Assembly: GCA_029721435.1 (NCBI GenBank)
Contig: CM056583.1
Coordinates: forward strand, 47,273,120-47,337,119
Reading direction: 5' to 3'
Source: Gymnothorax reevesii
Taxonomy: Eukaryota > Chordata > Actinopteri > Anguilliformes > Muraenidae
DNA: 64,000 nt
This document shows positions 22,263 through 36,553 of this stretch, one piece after another (positions within the stretch are counted from its first letter, which is position 1; the number at the start of each line of letters is the position of its first letter). The notes under the pieces were generated by a model. The model saw only the letters and a list, made by a program, of their open reading frames with translations, did not search any database and was not told the origin of the DNA. Position numbers and translations under genes: made by a program.

Positions 22263-22540
22263 TCTGGGAATCCACAAAGAAGTCTTTATTAACAGGGATA
22301 TATTAATAGAAGAGAAAGGGCTGTAGCCCAAAGATGAAGAGCAGGCAGTCCAGCTCAATAGGTAGTAGTTCCTGAAGAGGGATAGGGTGCGTCTGTACCA
22401 AGGCCAGGGTAGCTGCCCCAAGAAGCCAGGTAGGGTATCCCGCACAGTAAAATGATTAGAGTTAATTTTACTCTTGCAGAGTGGAATTTACTCTTCAGAA
22501 TCTAGTTGAGTCCAGTCTTGCCAAAGTGGGACCAAATATA

Positions 22541-23350
22541 CTGAGTCAAAAAAGAAACTTCACACTCATAAATTTGTAAATATTTTCTTGAAACTTTTAA
22601 TAAAAGACTTTTTATTATCACTAGGGGTAAATGTGTTGTCAAAGACATCATGACACACATCAACTCCGACGTGCACAGGTATGTAGCACATGCAAGCGTA
22701 CGTTAAGCTAAAACCATGTTTTCTCGTGTTCCTAGTCACATGACCAAAGGAGAGATGTGCAACTGAGCTCACATTAGCACGTTGGAGTGACATCTCGGAA
22801 AAACAAGTTTTTACAGTTAATTATTCGTTGATTTTCAATGCCATGGCTGTCAAACATTCAGCGTGAACGTGCCATTGGCATGCTGAATACGGAAACGTCC
22901 GTCACTGACGTTGCAAGGGTTATGGGATGCAGTTGACGGACTATCTATGATCTTCGGACACGTCTCAAACAAACTGGCACCACAGCTGACCTACCTCGTT
23001 CTGGTAGCCCACGTGTGACGTCAAAAGCAGAAGACATGTCTTAATCCATTTGCATAATCGATTTGTCACTGCAATGTCCGCTAGGAATGAATTGTTTAGA
23101 GGTCGTGTGACTGCCAAAACCACACGTAATCCCCTGCGCACTGCTCTTATTCAAGTTGTAACTTACCATTTTTACTCTTGGACATTTCCGTAGCATTTCC
23201 GGTGGAACTGGTTACATTATGGACATTATTTTTATGATACACCATCTTTAAGGAGTACAGAATTAAATAAAATCATTATTGAAAACCTCATTTCTTGTAT
23301 GTTCAACCTATCGACCTCCAAACAAGTGTGAAGTTTTTATTTTAGACTCT
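22541..23350 (+). mobile_element. Tc1-like transposon, internally deleted
   Basis: The left end TA|CTGAGTCAAAAAAGAAACTT and the inverted right end TA|AGAGTCTAAAATAAAAACTT share the block AAACTTCACACT. TA flanks both (22539-22540 and 23351-23352), as expected for Tc1/mariner. It keeps the N-terminal part of a transposase and a short 3' piece but lacks most of the catalytic domain. At 810 bp it is about half the length of a complete element. Confidence 0.75.
22838..23043 (+). pseudogene. Tc1-like transposase N-terminus
   Basis: From ATG at 22838 the frame reads MPWLSNIQRERAIGMLNTET, then SVTDVARVMGCS, a stop, then RTIYDLRTRLKQTGTTADLP and RSGSPRVTS. This is the paired-type helix-turn-helix and GRPR-like linker of Tc1 transposases. 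The internal stop and loss of the DDE part make it nonfunctional. Confidence 0.8.
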
Positions 23351-23402
23351 TATATATATAGACTCTTAAAGAGTTGATTTTACTCTGAACATTTCGCTGC
23401 GC

Positions 23403-25389
<1,987 letters not shown>

Positions 25390-26109
25390 CTAAGGAAACA
25401 AACAGAATTAGACCTTAGACAGAATTACACTTCAGACATTATACATCAGTTAAGTTAGTCAGCTTCAATGTAAAATTTTCCCATGTTTCCTAGTGGTATG
25501 GAAATGATTTTCTATATGCTATATGTCCAAATACTTATCTGGGCATATCTACTGAATGCATGGACAGATAATAAATTTATACAATTTTCAAAATTGATCA
25601 AATGTTTTGGGAGTAACTCCTGGATATCTGTCTACACCACCTCAAACCCCTATTGCTCCATAGTTTGTTCAATAAAACTGGAGGCCCATGTTTTATTTTT
25701 CTACATTGATACTGTGGAGCATGGAGCCATTGCTACCCATTGAAAAGACATCCCTACCCATGCCTGCCCCATCTCTCTCTCTTCCCCTCAATCTAAATTT
25801 TAAGACTTTCACCACAAAATGCAATAAAAGCCACTTTCAAAACTCTTGAACCACCACAACAAGAAGACCATCATTGGTGGTTAGGTGGTCATGCCAAGTT
25901 CAGCCCTCTGCAACACGTTATAGATCTCCCAGTCTTTATCATGGTTGAACATCAACTCTCATTTCAAAGCGCAATAAACGCTCCGCTAACTGTGATATAT
26001 CCACATAGCCAATCAGCAATGGAGAATCCCACACTGCCAACAGGCTCCCCTTGTTTAGTGACTCTTCTATTGGGGGAATAAAGTGAGTCATTTTTATGCT
26101 GCAAGCAGA

Positions 26110-26570
26110 AAAAAAGATTGACTAATTTATTTGTCAAGAATGCACTTCCTATCAATGGACATAATTTTCTCCCCGATGACCGAGATTTCGGCCGCATTTC
26201 GCAGCAAATATGCAAAAAGGAAAGTGTACCACGCACGAAGGGTTCTTATGAATAATTACGAAAACATGGAAATGCTTACATCTATGATGCTGACTGGCAG
26301 ACATTTGACATCAAATCACACTTCTGTGGATATATTGCATTTTGCCAAATAATCACTGCAAAGTTAATTTTTCACAAAATTAATGATTCCTATGTTTAAT
26401 TGCATCATTGTATGATGTTCTAACTTGCTTAGCAAGACTTATTAACGAATTTTTTGCTTAGTTTTCCCATGACAAAAATTTATTGGGAAAGCTTCAAATG
26501 GATACATTGCGTTTTGTATCAGTTCATCTATTGCCATTTAGGCAAAGAAAACCCAGTGAAGCCTGGCATT
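26110..26570 (+). pseudogene. Possible decayed transposon-encoded protein
   Basis: Plus-strand reading from about 26138 gives GHNFLPDDRDFGRISQQ, resembling a 'GHSFLPNDRDFG' motif found in proteins of uncharacterised transposon-type genes. After a stop come NAYIYDADWQTFDIKSHF and then, near 26460, FPMTKIYWESFKWIHC. The blocks are in an order I associate with that family, but the match is from memory and the sequence is full of stops. Confidence 0.3.
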
Positions 26571-27574
26571 GCCATTGTGTGTCGTAACCAGCAGTTGTGT
26601 CCCTCCCAAATATTGTGGACAGCATCTGTCAGTGTGTTTCTGTGAGATGCTTTCCACAATGCCTTGTACAGAAAAAATATGCTCATAAAAAGATTCTGCC
26701 AGCCATGAGCAGATTTTACCATGCAAGCGAACTGAGAGCCACAAACCTGGCTCATCAATCTTTGTTGAATAACACAACATTACTAGCTTTTCTGAGCCTA
26801 TTGCTGGTTGTAGTGTCACACGAGTCGATGAATGGTGTGTCATGCAAAGGTTTACAAAAGCTGGGAAAAGAAAAAGTGCGCAGGTTAACTAATTACCCAC
26901 AAAGACTATTAGAGCTCAAACTTTCTAAAAAAAATTTTCTAATTCCTAAGTATATTTATGCATGTAAGAAAAATACTTTGGTTTTGATTAGAAATGTTCT
27001 ATGTTGGCTATTTTTATTGATCAGCCTTCTTGTATATGCGATACCTGTTTTTTTTTTTAGCTTATGTAAACTGTTAAAGAAAGCATCTAAGAGAAGAAAG
27101 CAATGTAGGATAAATATCATATTAAGTTGGAATTTTTAGGGAGTTAACTCTATCAGTTTAATGTTATCAGACCAGGAGCTTCCATTACAGAACAGCTGGC
27201 TTCTGACTCAGTCTAAGATACACTAAAGATGCGAAAGGGAGATGGAAGCAACCATGCTATAATGCAACCTTCTCCTGTCAAACAGCCGCCACTAAGCAGG
27301 GCCAGACTTGAGAAGGCATTCAGGGGGTGGCACATTCAAAAATATGGCAGCTGCTGCAGGACCTTTCACTTGTTTCTTACAGAACCTGCGTGATGTCAAA
27401 ACGAGCAAAAAAAGGTACAACAAAAGCAGGTTTCACAGGTCTGCCAGAAGATCTTTCATTACCACTGTATTGTGGTGGAGATGTGAAGTACCAATTTTAG
27501 GATACTGTAATTCGCACAATCAGAAAAACCAGCCTTCTTGAGCCGGTGTCAACATTATCAAACAAACTTTTTTC

Positions 27575-27970
27575 GTAATTATATCCCCGATTTCGGGGAT
27601 GTCATGGTTTCACCCCACCCGCTGCCGCGTCTGCAGATTTTAGCCGTTAGCGCGATAACTCACAAAATACTTTACGATGGCTTTTCATTATTAGCATATG
27701 GGTTGATATGGTAGAGAGGATGAACTAATTAGATTTTGAGCAAGTATGCACTCCAAGGTTTGCCACCAAGTGGCGCTATATAATGAAAAAATCTTTTTTT
27801 AACCATATCTCTGGGACATTTACTTACACAGACCTCAAATTTTCCTCATAATACAGGTCTAGTAAAGGTGAATCTATGAAAGGGGGCCTCGAGAATTGGG
27901 GAATTTCGGGAATATTACCCCTTGCTGTTGGCCGCCAACAGCGTAGCCCTAGTTAAATAAATGCTGATAA
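27575..27970 (+). repeat. Hairpin-bounded interspersed repeat
   Basis: The block begins with a stem (CCCCGATTTCGGGG, 27585-27598). It contains CACCAAGTGGCGCTATA in its middle and closes with GCTGTTGGCCGCCAACAGC, a perfect 8-bp-arm hairpin (about 27925-27943), followed by GTAGCCCTAGTTAAAT. The layout suggests a nonautonomous mobile element with a terminal stem-loop, but no ACGG tract is present. Family unknown. Confidence 0.4.
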
Positions 27971-30900
27971 AATGCTAGCTATTTTTTTCAGCAGCTCGAA
28001 ACTAAATTTCAAAAACCTTCACTGAAAATTGATAATTGTTTCAAATTCTTTAAAACCTAATTGTTTTAAATTTTCTCAGCTGAACTCTTTTTTTTTCAAA
28101 AAATCAACTTTTTTAGAAAGCACAGAAACCTGATTTCAATTGTGTTGATTAGATAGAATACTTTCTTCACAAAAATATCTATCCATTATCACTTTTTTTC
28201 AGTGTTCCTGAAAAAGTGTTCCTGATTTTTTCTGTGATAGAGACTACTGGCAATTGGCAACACTGAAAATAACTGCAACAAAACCGGCCAAAGAACAAGG
28301 ACCGCGCCTCTTTGTGGGTGGAAAATGAAAAACGCCGTAAATTAATAATCTCGCATTCACATATCATTTTTGAAAGCGTCATAAAATGAGGGCGCATGCT
28401 AAGTGGCAGAGTCATAAAATGGACAACAGCCTCAAAGGTAATGGCTGAATCCCCATCCAGCTTTTGAAGCACCTTTATTAACTTCACTTGTAAACTGTAA
28501 TCTATGGGATGGGTTTTACGAGGTGGGCGTACTCTCTGTCGACTTTTTAAATCTGAGCCCAATGCCTAATAAGCCATAACTCTGCCGTGGAGGGAAGTCA
28601 TGGGCAAATTTATCTCTGTCTTTCATGCAAGAGTAACTCCTTAGGTCACTCTCTTTTGCCCATAGTATGGTGCCCTAAGTCTTTCTGTTGTAGTTGCAGT
28701 AGAAGTGTGCTTTGGACAAGCAGCACAACTCGAGAACAACAGAGTGAGGAGAGGTAGAGGCAGCCAGCTTGTGCCCTGGAGATGAGCACATAATGTACTC
28801 CATCACAATGAAGGAGGACACTGCAGCACTGGGAACATTACTCAGAAGCAGTCAGGAATTCCTTATCGTGACAAACATAAAAGTACGTATCATTGATTAA
28901 TTCCTTTAGTAATTTTTCTTATATTTCTTTTCTAACAAAAAAGATCCAGACACCTTGCAATAATGTAAAGGGCATCCTACCTATTGAAAAAATTGGAGGA
29001 GAGATATAAGGTAGTGTGAAAAATAGAGCTGACCAAACCTACAAGGAAAGTGAGGTGGGCCTAATATTTCCATATACAAAATCTCATAAAATTATATTAT
29101 GACATCCTGGTTAAATATTGGCTTTGCTCAAGGCTTCTAAAATGTGGACATACTGCATTGTTAAATAGTTGGGTCCCTATGGGACATTGATCAAATAATT
29201 TTTATTTTGGGTGCCTACCACTGCATATTGGAGGTGAAATTAAACAATGAATATGAGCTCAAAACACAAACTTTCAGCTTTCTTTTTAGTTTTGAAGTGT
29301 CCTCACAGCCAAGTAGGGTGAAGTGCAAAGGAACCACAGCACTTTTTATGCATCCTCCCTCCTTTTAAGGGACCGAAAATAATTTTGAACATTTGGTTGC
29401 GCTGCTGTTCCATGGGCAGTGTGAGTTATTTCTTCATTACTCTATTTACAAATAAGCAAATCAAAACTCTTGTGTTGTTTCAAGAGTGGCATCTGTATAT
29501 GGAATGTGTCACCCTAACCTCTCAATATTAAGGCCAAAAGTCACTTCTGGATGATTATTCAAACTAAACCCATGAGACAAAAGACAAAAACACTGGATGC
29601 GTACTTTTCGAAAAATAAAGGCTTCACTGGTTAGTTCAGTATCACCAAGAGACCACAATAAAAAAACTGGCGTGAGATGTAAAAACTTGTTCCCTGTGGA
29701 CAAAAAGACAGTTAACAACTGTTACCCACTAGAAGGCCAGGCCAGGAGCTTAATGTATCTGTGTCAAAAAATGACACAGTTCCTGTACAGTTCCAGAACA
29801 GCATCATATGAATAGATGACACAAAGACCAATTTATACAGTATAGCATAAGGAAGGAACTTCAAGGCCTAGGCAATTTAAAAAAAAATAACAATAATTAG
29901 CACAAACAACTTCTATGTTAACGATAAAAATGTGTTTGGTGCAGAGTTTGATAATTTTATACAGCTGACTGAAATGCTAAGCGTTGTCAAGCTATCACAC
30001 TGGTGAATAAAATGCATTCAGTTGCACAAAAAAACTCCCTCCTCATCTCATTAAAAGCAGCATTATCATATCACAAATAAAGCAGCATTAAAAAGTGACT
30101 GAAACAGAAATTCAGCCAGCAGCTCTAATGATCACCTGTACTGTGCGTGCACCTAAGCAAGCTGAGAAACATAGACAGGGCAGTTGAAGGCGAAATGAGC
30201 GCTGAAGAGAAAAATCATTGATTATCGTTGATTTGCCAGAGCCACAGTTTTTTGCTTTCAGACGAGCAGAGCACAGCTGCGTGCAAATCTAGTGGGTAGA
30301 CCGTTCCCTCAAAGCTGGGTTATTACTTAAGAGGTAATAACCCAATTGAACATAAGACATGTCGATTAGCCCAGAAAAGCAGTCATCCAATCATCTGATA
30401 TGATTTGAAATTGGACAGAATGATATGTTTTCAAGCTACCGCAGTGCAGGAAGTGCATAAAAGTCAACTAACGATGTGCTATTGCAAACGCTTCTAAACT
30501 ATTACCAGAGAGACATTAAAATGGACCGTTATATGATGCGTACAGCGAGGCAAAGTCATTCGCTCCAGGCCACTCGAATGATTGACAGAGATGCATTCTA
30601 AGCTCATCTGCAAACACTGATAACTTGGAAGAGAACTGCAGAGGCAGATTCGGGACAAACATTTATCATCTGAGAGTAAAAGGTCAGATTGATACAGCAG
30701 CTTTGCGCTTAATATTGACTACATAAATTGGCAATAGCATAAGTGCAGTACAGAATCACATCATGGTAATGCTGATGTTAAGTAAACAGCTTCTGACATC
30801 CTACATTCACACCATCAAACATAGAAACATACCATGATTCTTATTGTATGATTTAGATTAGATAAATCATGAATTAAAGGGACAAATTCCATGGAAAAAT

Positions 30901-31009
30901 CAATACATTGAAATTATGCAAGTTTTTTTGATGAATAATGAGCTACAAGCTACCATTGAATTTCAATAGTGCTGCTGAACAGCCATTCACCGTTGTCCTC
31001 CAGATGCAC
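27971..31009. other. MAPK10 intron, nothing recognised
   Basis: No exon or clearly bounded repeat is visible apart from a perfect inverted repeat GGGTTATTAC...GTAATAACCC at 30319-30345. The minus frame at 28179-28562 shows no motif I can name. Confidence 0.4.
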
Positions 31010-31205
31010 AGAGACAGAGCTCAAGCATCGTGGCTAACTTAATACCAGTTTTATTTACAGTAATTTCACATACATAAACAAAAAACTGAACCCAATCAAC
31101 AAAAAAAAGTGTAAGTAGCCTGGAGACAGAACTCAAGCATCATGACTAACTTAATAGTTTTATTTCATTTCACATATATAAACAAAAAAACTGAACCCAG
31201 TCAAA
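31010..31205. repeat. Tandem duplication, unit about 113 bp
   Basis: GAGACAGAGCTCAAGCATC...CTGAACCCAATCAA (31012-31101) is repeated at 31123-31205 with small deletions. Two copies only. Confidence 0.75.
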
Positions 31206-31359
31206 TCTGCGATTCAACTGAATTAACCGATTTTTTTTACCATTCTTTTACAAAGATATACTTTACCGATTTTCAACTGGCTTTGTGTCATTACAATGTA
31301 GTTTGTAAATGCAAATAAATCAAGCTTAACTTTCCTTACGGTTTTTCACAACTCTTTCC

Positions 31360-32200
31360 TTTCATGTCTCTTGCTATTCAGTACTTGCTTGTCTATTAGA
31401 AGACTGTCTCCTTTGGTTTTCGTCATGGGTGTCTGCCAACCCCCTGCTGCGCCTCCTTACATGGTTATTTGCTATTCACCATGTGATGGGTACATAAGCC
31501 CTCTGCTTTGTGTTGCAGGTTGCTGGATTGTAATTTGCCTTATGTGCTCATCACCAGTCAGCATTGTTAGTAGAAACTCTTCATCTTTGTGTAGTTCAAC
31601 TTGTACTTTATTGACAGCGGTAACTGAATACTTTCCTCTTAAGTTAGTTCACTTGAACCTGCTTCCAAGTTCAATCAGGGCCCAGCATTGGGACGGCATT
31701 CAAATTAACTCAGCTCGACTCAGGTCGTCTGCCTAATTTATTAGGAACAAGCTCCCAAGCTTAATCAGGGTCCAGGATTGGGACTGTGTTCTAGTTAACC
31801 CGTACAGGTGTGTTCCTCTGTTCAGTTTGTTACTGCAGTCATCAGGATTGGAATCAAGTTCCCCTCAAGCAACTCTATCCTCCTGTGGGACAGTTCACTG
31901 CTGGCAAAGTGTGCACTCTGCCTGGCTACTATCCCAGAAGTCACTGGCCAGCGATTGATGGCTCAGCTTCGCCCAGAACACCTGTACTGACCTGTGCTGC
32001 CCTTATCCAAAGTTCCGTCCCCACCTCTTCCTCAGGGGTTCCATCCCCTAATTACCATATGAGCTGTATATAAACTACCTGTTGGTTTGTACACTGCTTT
32101 CGCACTTGATTTCTGACCTAAACCATGACATGTTGCCTGCACAGACCGCTACGTACTCATTTGCCATCAATTTCTCGCTCTAGCTCGTGGATCGAAGTAC
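31360..32200 (+). repeat. Possible LTR-type remnant with a 90-bp internal duplication
   Basis: TTCCAAGTTCAATCAGGG...GGATTGGGAC-like sequence appears at about 31663 and again at 31753. A TATATAAAC box near 32069 follows a GC-rich stretch. The layout recalls an LTR promoter region, but no partner LTR or target duplication was found. Confidence 0.22.
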
Positions 32201-32326
32201 AGATTGTGCCTTCACATTTTTTGCATACCCACCTCTGAGGAGGCCCAGACCATCGGAATCAAAGTCAAAACATCCTGTTTGTGATTTGTTCCCCCTCCCT
32301 TTCACTAGAACAACCACTGGAAGACC

Positions 32327-32790
32327 ATGACAGAATACAATGTTCCCGTAGATATGGAAGAACAAGATTTTAAGAGTTTAATGTTGGTCTCAGACGATGG
32401 GGGCAACTTATATGAGCCTCAAAACAGTGCAGAGGACTTAAAGCACATGGAGAGAGAATCGACTACCACAACTAAGAGTCAAAGGCAGCCAACCCGTGAA
32501 GAATGACAAAGAGCCACCCAAAACCGGGCACGACTGGGGGTGCTACTGCGGTAAATGTGGTCTGATGGAAGCAGAAGCGGAACTGCAACAGCAAACACCA
32601 CTGAGGCCAGTTTCTACTTGATGAAACCGCAGATTCTGCAGAGGAAAGGGTGCAAGCATGTTACTCCAAAGCTTTAGGCCACATGTGGACAGGGTAGTGC
32701 TAAAGAAATACTTCAGTATCCCAAAAAGAAAATGGGGGGAAAAAAAAACCAAAGCCAGTGAGGTAAGACAAATGTCTAAGCATAGAGTAA
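32327..32790 (+). pseudogene. Possible P2X7-tail-like cysteine-rich fragment of a mobile gene
   Basis: An ATG at 32327 opens a 59-codon acidic frame (MTEYNVPVDMEEQDFKSLML...) ending at 32506. In another frame, 32530-32610 reads DWGCYCGKCGLMEAEAEL, matching the W-C-x-C-x-x-C-x-x-M spacing of the P2X7 C-terminal zinc module that also occurs in dispersed fish genes. In a further frame a KALGHMW or LLQSFRPHVDRVVLKK segment follows. Frames are broken. This is a suggestion, not an identification. Confidence 0.3.
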
Positions 32791-32799
32791 GTGTAGCAG

Positions 32800-35700
32800 T
32801 GTCAATGTTTGTGACTTAAAGGGCAATGCTGCAGTATCAGATCACACAATGCACTTTTTTATTAATGAGGCCTGAACTATCTTTAGCACATACACTGACT
32901 CAGTTTGGGAACTGGAAGTGCTATCAGAGATCAGCCTTACATTCATTACTGTAACCAGTTGTTTGTAGGAGTAGGGACAGTTTAACTTTACATTTCAGCA
33001 ATTGTAATGGCCTGAGAGTGGTCAAGAAAGGCAGTAAGCCCAGTGCATTCTGGTCATTGTAGGTTTTCTTCCTCGAGAAAACCACTGCCTTTTTTCTCTT
33101 TTTTTCTTTGGTAATGTCGTACCAATTTTCGCATCCCAATTGCCAAGACAGCCAAGTTTCATGATAAAACTATCATTTTCCAGCGGTGAAATACTTTTTC
33201 TAAATGGATCAAATGGTGCCTTAAAATATGTTGAGAAAAAAAGAATATTTCTCATTATCAATCCATAAGGATTTTGGTCCAACTGTTTATGTTTGGAAAC
33301 ATACTACCTCATCCTTGCGATGTGATCGTGGGTAGAAAAGCATGGCTGCAAATAAACTGTTTCCTTTGATCTGATTGATGATGTGGCAGCTGACAGAAAC
33401 AGCAGGATTAATTAATAATCTAATAGGGCTATAATATTTGCGCAAATTGGGCCAAATGCATTAAAACTGATTAAATGGCACTTGCTACCCATGAATAATG
33501 ACCAGATGTACACGGAAAAAGCAATCCAAGGCTTTTTTAGGGCAAAAACCACTGCCTTATCAGTCAGCGGTCCAGAATCAAAAGGAGCATGTATTTCATG
33601 CAAAACTGAAGGCAACACACTCAGCAAACAAGTAGGAACTGAAGACAGCTGCAGTGAAGGCTTGGCAGAATATGGTGATTTAAATGAATCATCGAAAGTA
33701 AATTATGTGCAACTGTGCATTAAAAACAGCCTTTTACTTCATCACTGTGTTAGCTTGTCCAATTAATTTTGACCCCAAAAAATTAGGAGGCTATGTACAA
33801 AAGTGATTGTAATTCCTAATTTTTTCGAATAATATTTTTGACAAAACCCTTGCGTTAAAGCTGAAAGCCTTCACTTCAAGCAAATCTAAATAGCTTCATT
33901 CCAAATTGACTGAGATGGAGCCAAAATGATGGAAACTGCGTCATTGCCGTAACATATGAATGTGAGTCCCCAGTCTGTAGTTTCCTCCAAGTTCATCTTT
34001 TTAAAGAGTCAAAAATGAGTGCCCTCAGACACTGTAGTCTGAAGAGTCCAGTCTATCCAGATATTAGAGGATATAGGCGGTAAATGAAACAGATTTATTT
34101 CAAGAGGAGACCTTACCAAGGGGGTTAAATAACAGTGAATTGTAGCAAATGTACCATGAATAAAGGTCTCCATAAAATTCTCCTCTATGAGAGAAAGTGC
34201 CCATCCCCATGGTTCTCATTGGTCAAAATCTTTTCCTAAATCACACTTGGTCACAGCTAAATCCAGAAGTCACATGGGAATGTTGCCAGCATATTTCTCA
34301 TAATGCCATTAGTAAATTTGCTAAGAACAAATGTAGTAGCTGATGCTTATACCATACACTAAGTCATACTGCTTTAAGGAGTTGTATTTTATGGTTAAAT
34401 TTGTGAATGTATTCTGCATTCCATCCTCAAAAATTATTTTTCTTTGTTTGCAGTACTGCTGATATAATATTACACACAGAAACTGTCTTCACTTTAGAGC
34501 GAGGTGCAATGAGCTGCCTGTCATAACTGATTCCTCAGGACCTCTGCTTGTGCAGATGCCTGAAAGCATAGCCATTCAATTGATTGCACTTGATTGTTCA
34601 CGAGATCTCTGCTGCTGCATGGAGCAAAAATATGAATTTTTACCCAATTTTCAATAGCAGCCATGTCGCTGAGTGAATACATCAAATAAGGGCATCGAAT
34701 AAGATATTTCTGTAACTATAACATCCTCGATTCAACGCAATGACCAGCCAGACAACCCATTCCACATTGTATGTGCTCACAATAGCCTCAGTCTTATCAG
34801 CAAAAATCAATCAAAGAGATAAAGACTAACTGCACAAGTCACATTCCAAATGGAATGGAATAAATCTTTAACCATCTCAGTTTTTAAAAGAATTGTGTTC
34901 ACTCTCGGAGAGTGGACACTCTCATTCACAGTCTCCGAAGTGCACTGAACATATTCAATGAAGCCCACTGACAGTTATACAAAATGAAAGAAAAAGCATT
35001 GAGTGAAAAATGATAGAATGGCATGGAGCACTGAAGACAAAGTACATTCATTGCTGCATAGTAAGAGCTGGATCTGTGCCCACGGAAGCCGTAAAATTCC
35101 AGCAAGTCCTCGAATCTCACACCATAAAAGATCACGTACGCTCTCAGTTTAGAGAAAATTGATGCAGTGAAGCACAATTAGAAAAAATATACATAATCAA
35201 TTAAAAATCCAGTGTGATTATCGAGGCTTATTTGGTCCCAAACTAACAAAATTGCGATCAGGAATCAAAATTACCATAATATAATAATATAATATTTTCA
35301 GGTACCTATTGAGGAATTTTTAGTCTTTTGATGGTGTCATCCAGCTATTACTATTTTCTACATTTCTTTGTTGCTGGAATATGTACACATGCACACTGAC
35401 AATGAACACTGGAATTATCCAGTGATATCCAGTGACTGAAATGCTTATATTTTTGAGTAGAGTGTCAGTATTTTTAATAGCTACTTTTCTATGATACTGT
35501 CATATGGCAGCACTTGTTTAATGATGTGTCTGTATTGATAGGGTTAAGATCTGGACCTGGACTGCTCTCTGTTAGTGACGTAGACATCTTAATTTAAACC
35601 ATTCTACTCGAAAGTTATACACATGACTACTGTGATTATTTACCGACATGCATCAACGAAAATAAATTAAAACAAGAATAATGTTAATGAAATATGACAC

Positions 35701-36481
35701 TAAATAAGGTTGAATGAATCAACTAAATATTTTCCCAATTTTTATGTGTCTACATACCCAAAGCTAGCAGAAAATTACAAGGAATCTATTCATCTTTTTA
35801 AGCCTATTCATATCGTCATCGCTACCAGCAGCACAGATAGAAAAAAATCATCTTTAGAACTTCAGATGCCAAGAAGAGATTGACATTATTGAAAGATAAT
35901 CTGTGTCGGACCTGGATAAATAAATAATCCTGAAATATTGCTACTGGTGTGCATATGCTTAAATCTACTGCAATACCCCGGAATAATCTTCTCTAAGCAA
36001 CACAAAGACCTTCAGTCACACAGTGTTCAAGTGTCTGAATATAATCACAACCAGCAGGTCAACAAATTACAAAGACACGCATATGACACTTTATAATGAT
36101 ATGACTCAACTGGTGCAAGTACGTGATACAGATTTTATTTTTATAACCAAATCATTGATGAATGCTTTTCAGCAATACAAAGTCAATAAGGAATTTTTTA
36201 CTGTTTACAGATGAATATGGGTAATGCCCCCACGAGCAGTATTTTCAGCTCTTATCTCCTTATATATTCACGACCAAAGTAAACTCAGTAAGTAACATGA
36301 AATGTCATTAAGTATAATAATTTTGTAACTGTGAATGAAGCATTACTGTGTTTTACTCCAGTGGCAGTGAGGACTTGCACCAGTTGAGTCATCTCATACA
36401 CACAGATTAAAAAACAACAAAGGGGAAATGGAAGTGAATGAATTGAATACTGTACCTTTTTTACCTGTAAGGAACACACAC
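32800..36481. other. MAPK10 intron, nothing recognised
   Basis: AT-rich intronic sequence with no further exon or bounded repeat that I can support. Confidence 0.4.
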
Positions 36482-36553
36482 CTGACAAAAGGCAATCTTC
36501 ACATCCAGGATTGGTTCACTGCAGTAATATAAGAAATGCCGGCTCATAAATAC
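36482..36553 (-). CDS. mapk10: MAPK10 (JNK3) first coding exon
   Basis: On the minus strand a splice acceptor (pyrimidine-rich run ending TTTTTTCCCAG) is followed by GTATTT, then an ATG at 36547-36545 and 22 codons reading MSRHFLYYCSEPILDVKIAF plus CQ. The exon ends CAG at 36482, followed by a GTGTGT donor, so it ends in phase 0. This is the N-terminal extension that distinguishes long JNK3 (MAPK10) from JNK1 and JNK2; the human protein as I remember it differs at only two of these positions (Leu3, Thr13). JNK3 is a stress-activated Ser/Thr MAP kinase, mainly neuronal, acting in cytoplasm and nucleus and phosphorylating c-Jun. The six bases before the ATG are 5' UTR, so noncoding exons must lie further up (above 36553). 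The start context is weak (T at -3), in keeping with a second Met in the next exon. Identity is very likely; the exact paralogue copy is not testable here. Confidence 0.93.

Larger units (their letters stand above)
22441..23402. mobile_element. MITE with AGAGTTAATTTTACTCT-type ends, split by Tc1
   Basis: The left end CACAGTAAAATG...AGAGTTAATTTTACTC (22442 on) resembles the inverse of the right end (ACTCTTAAAGAGTTGATTTTACTCTG...ATTTCGCTG, about 23361-23400). Between them lies the Tc1-like element at 22541-23350. This is therefore a nested insertion. The end match is imperfect and the target duplication not evident. Confidence 0.45.
25390..36481 (-). other. mapk10: MAPK10 intron between coding exons 1 and 2
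   Basis: This is the 11,092-base phase-0 intron between the two recognised MAPK10 coding exons, with GT...AG ends on the minus strand. It holds a possible decayed transposon ORF near 26.1-26.6 kb, a hairpin-bounded repeat at 27.58-27.97 kb, a perfect 10-bp-arm hairpin at 30319-30345 (GGGTTATTAC and its complement), tandem duplications near 31.0-31.2 and 31.66-31.8 kb, and a possible P2X7-like cysteine-rich fragment near 32.3-32.8 kb. I see no other exon in the 32.9-36.4 kb part. Confidence 0.85.

Noticed and set aside
26597..27139. 180-codon plus-strand frame with a hydrophobic C-terminal half
   Set aside because: No motif, no splice-site context and AT-rich composition; it lies in the MAPK10 intron and is likely chance.
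28179..28562. 127-codon minus-strand frame in the MAPK10 intron
   Set aside because: Basic start and no recognisable domain; no splice signals at its borders.
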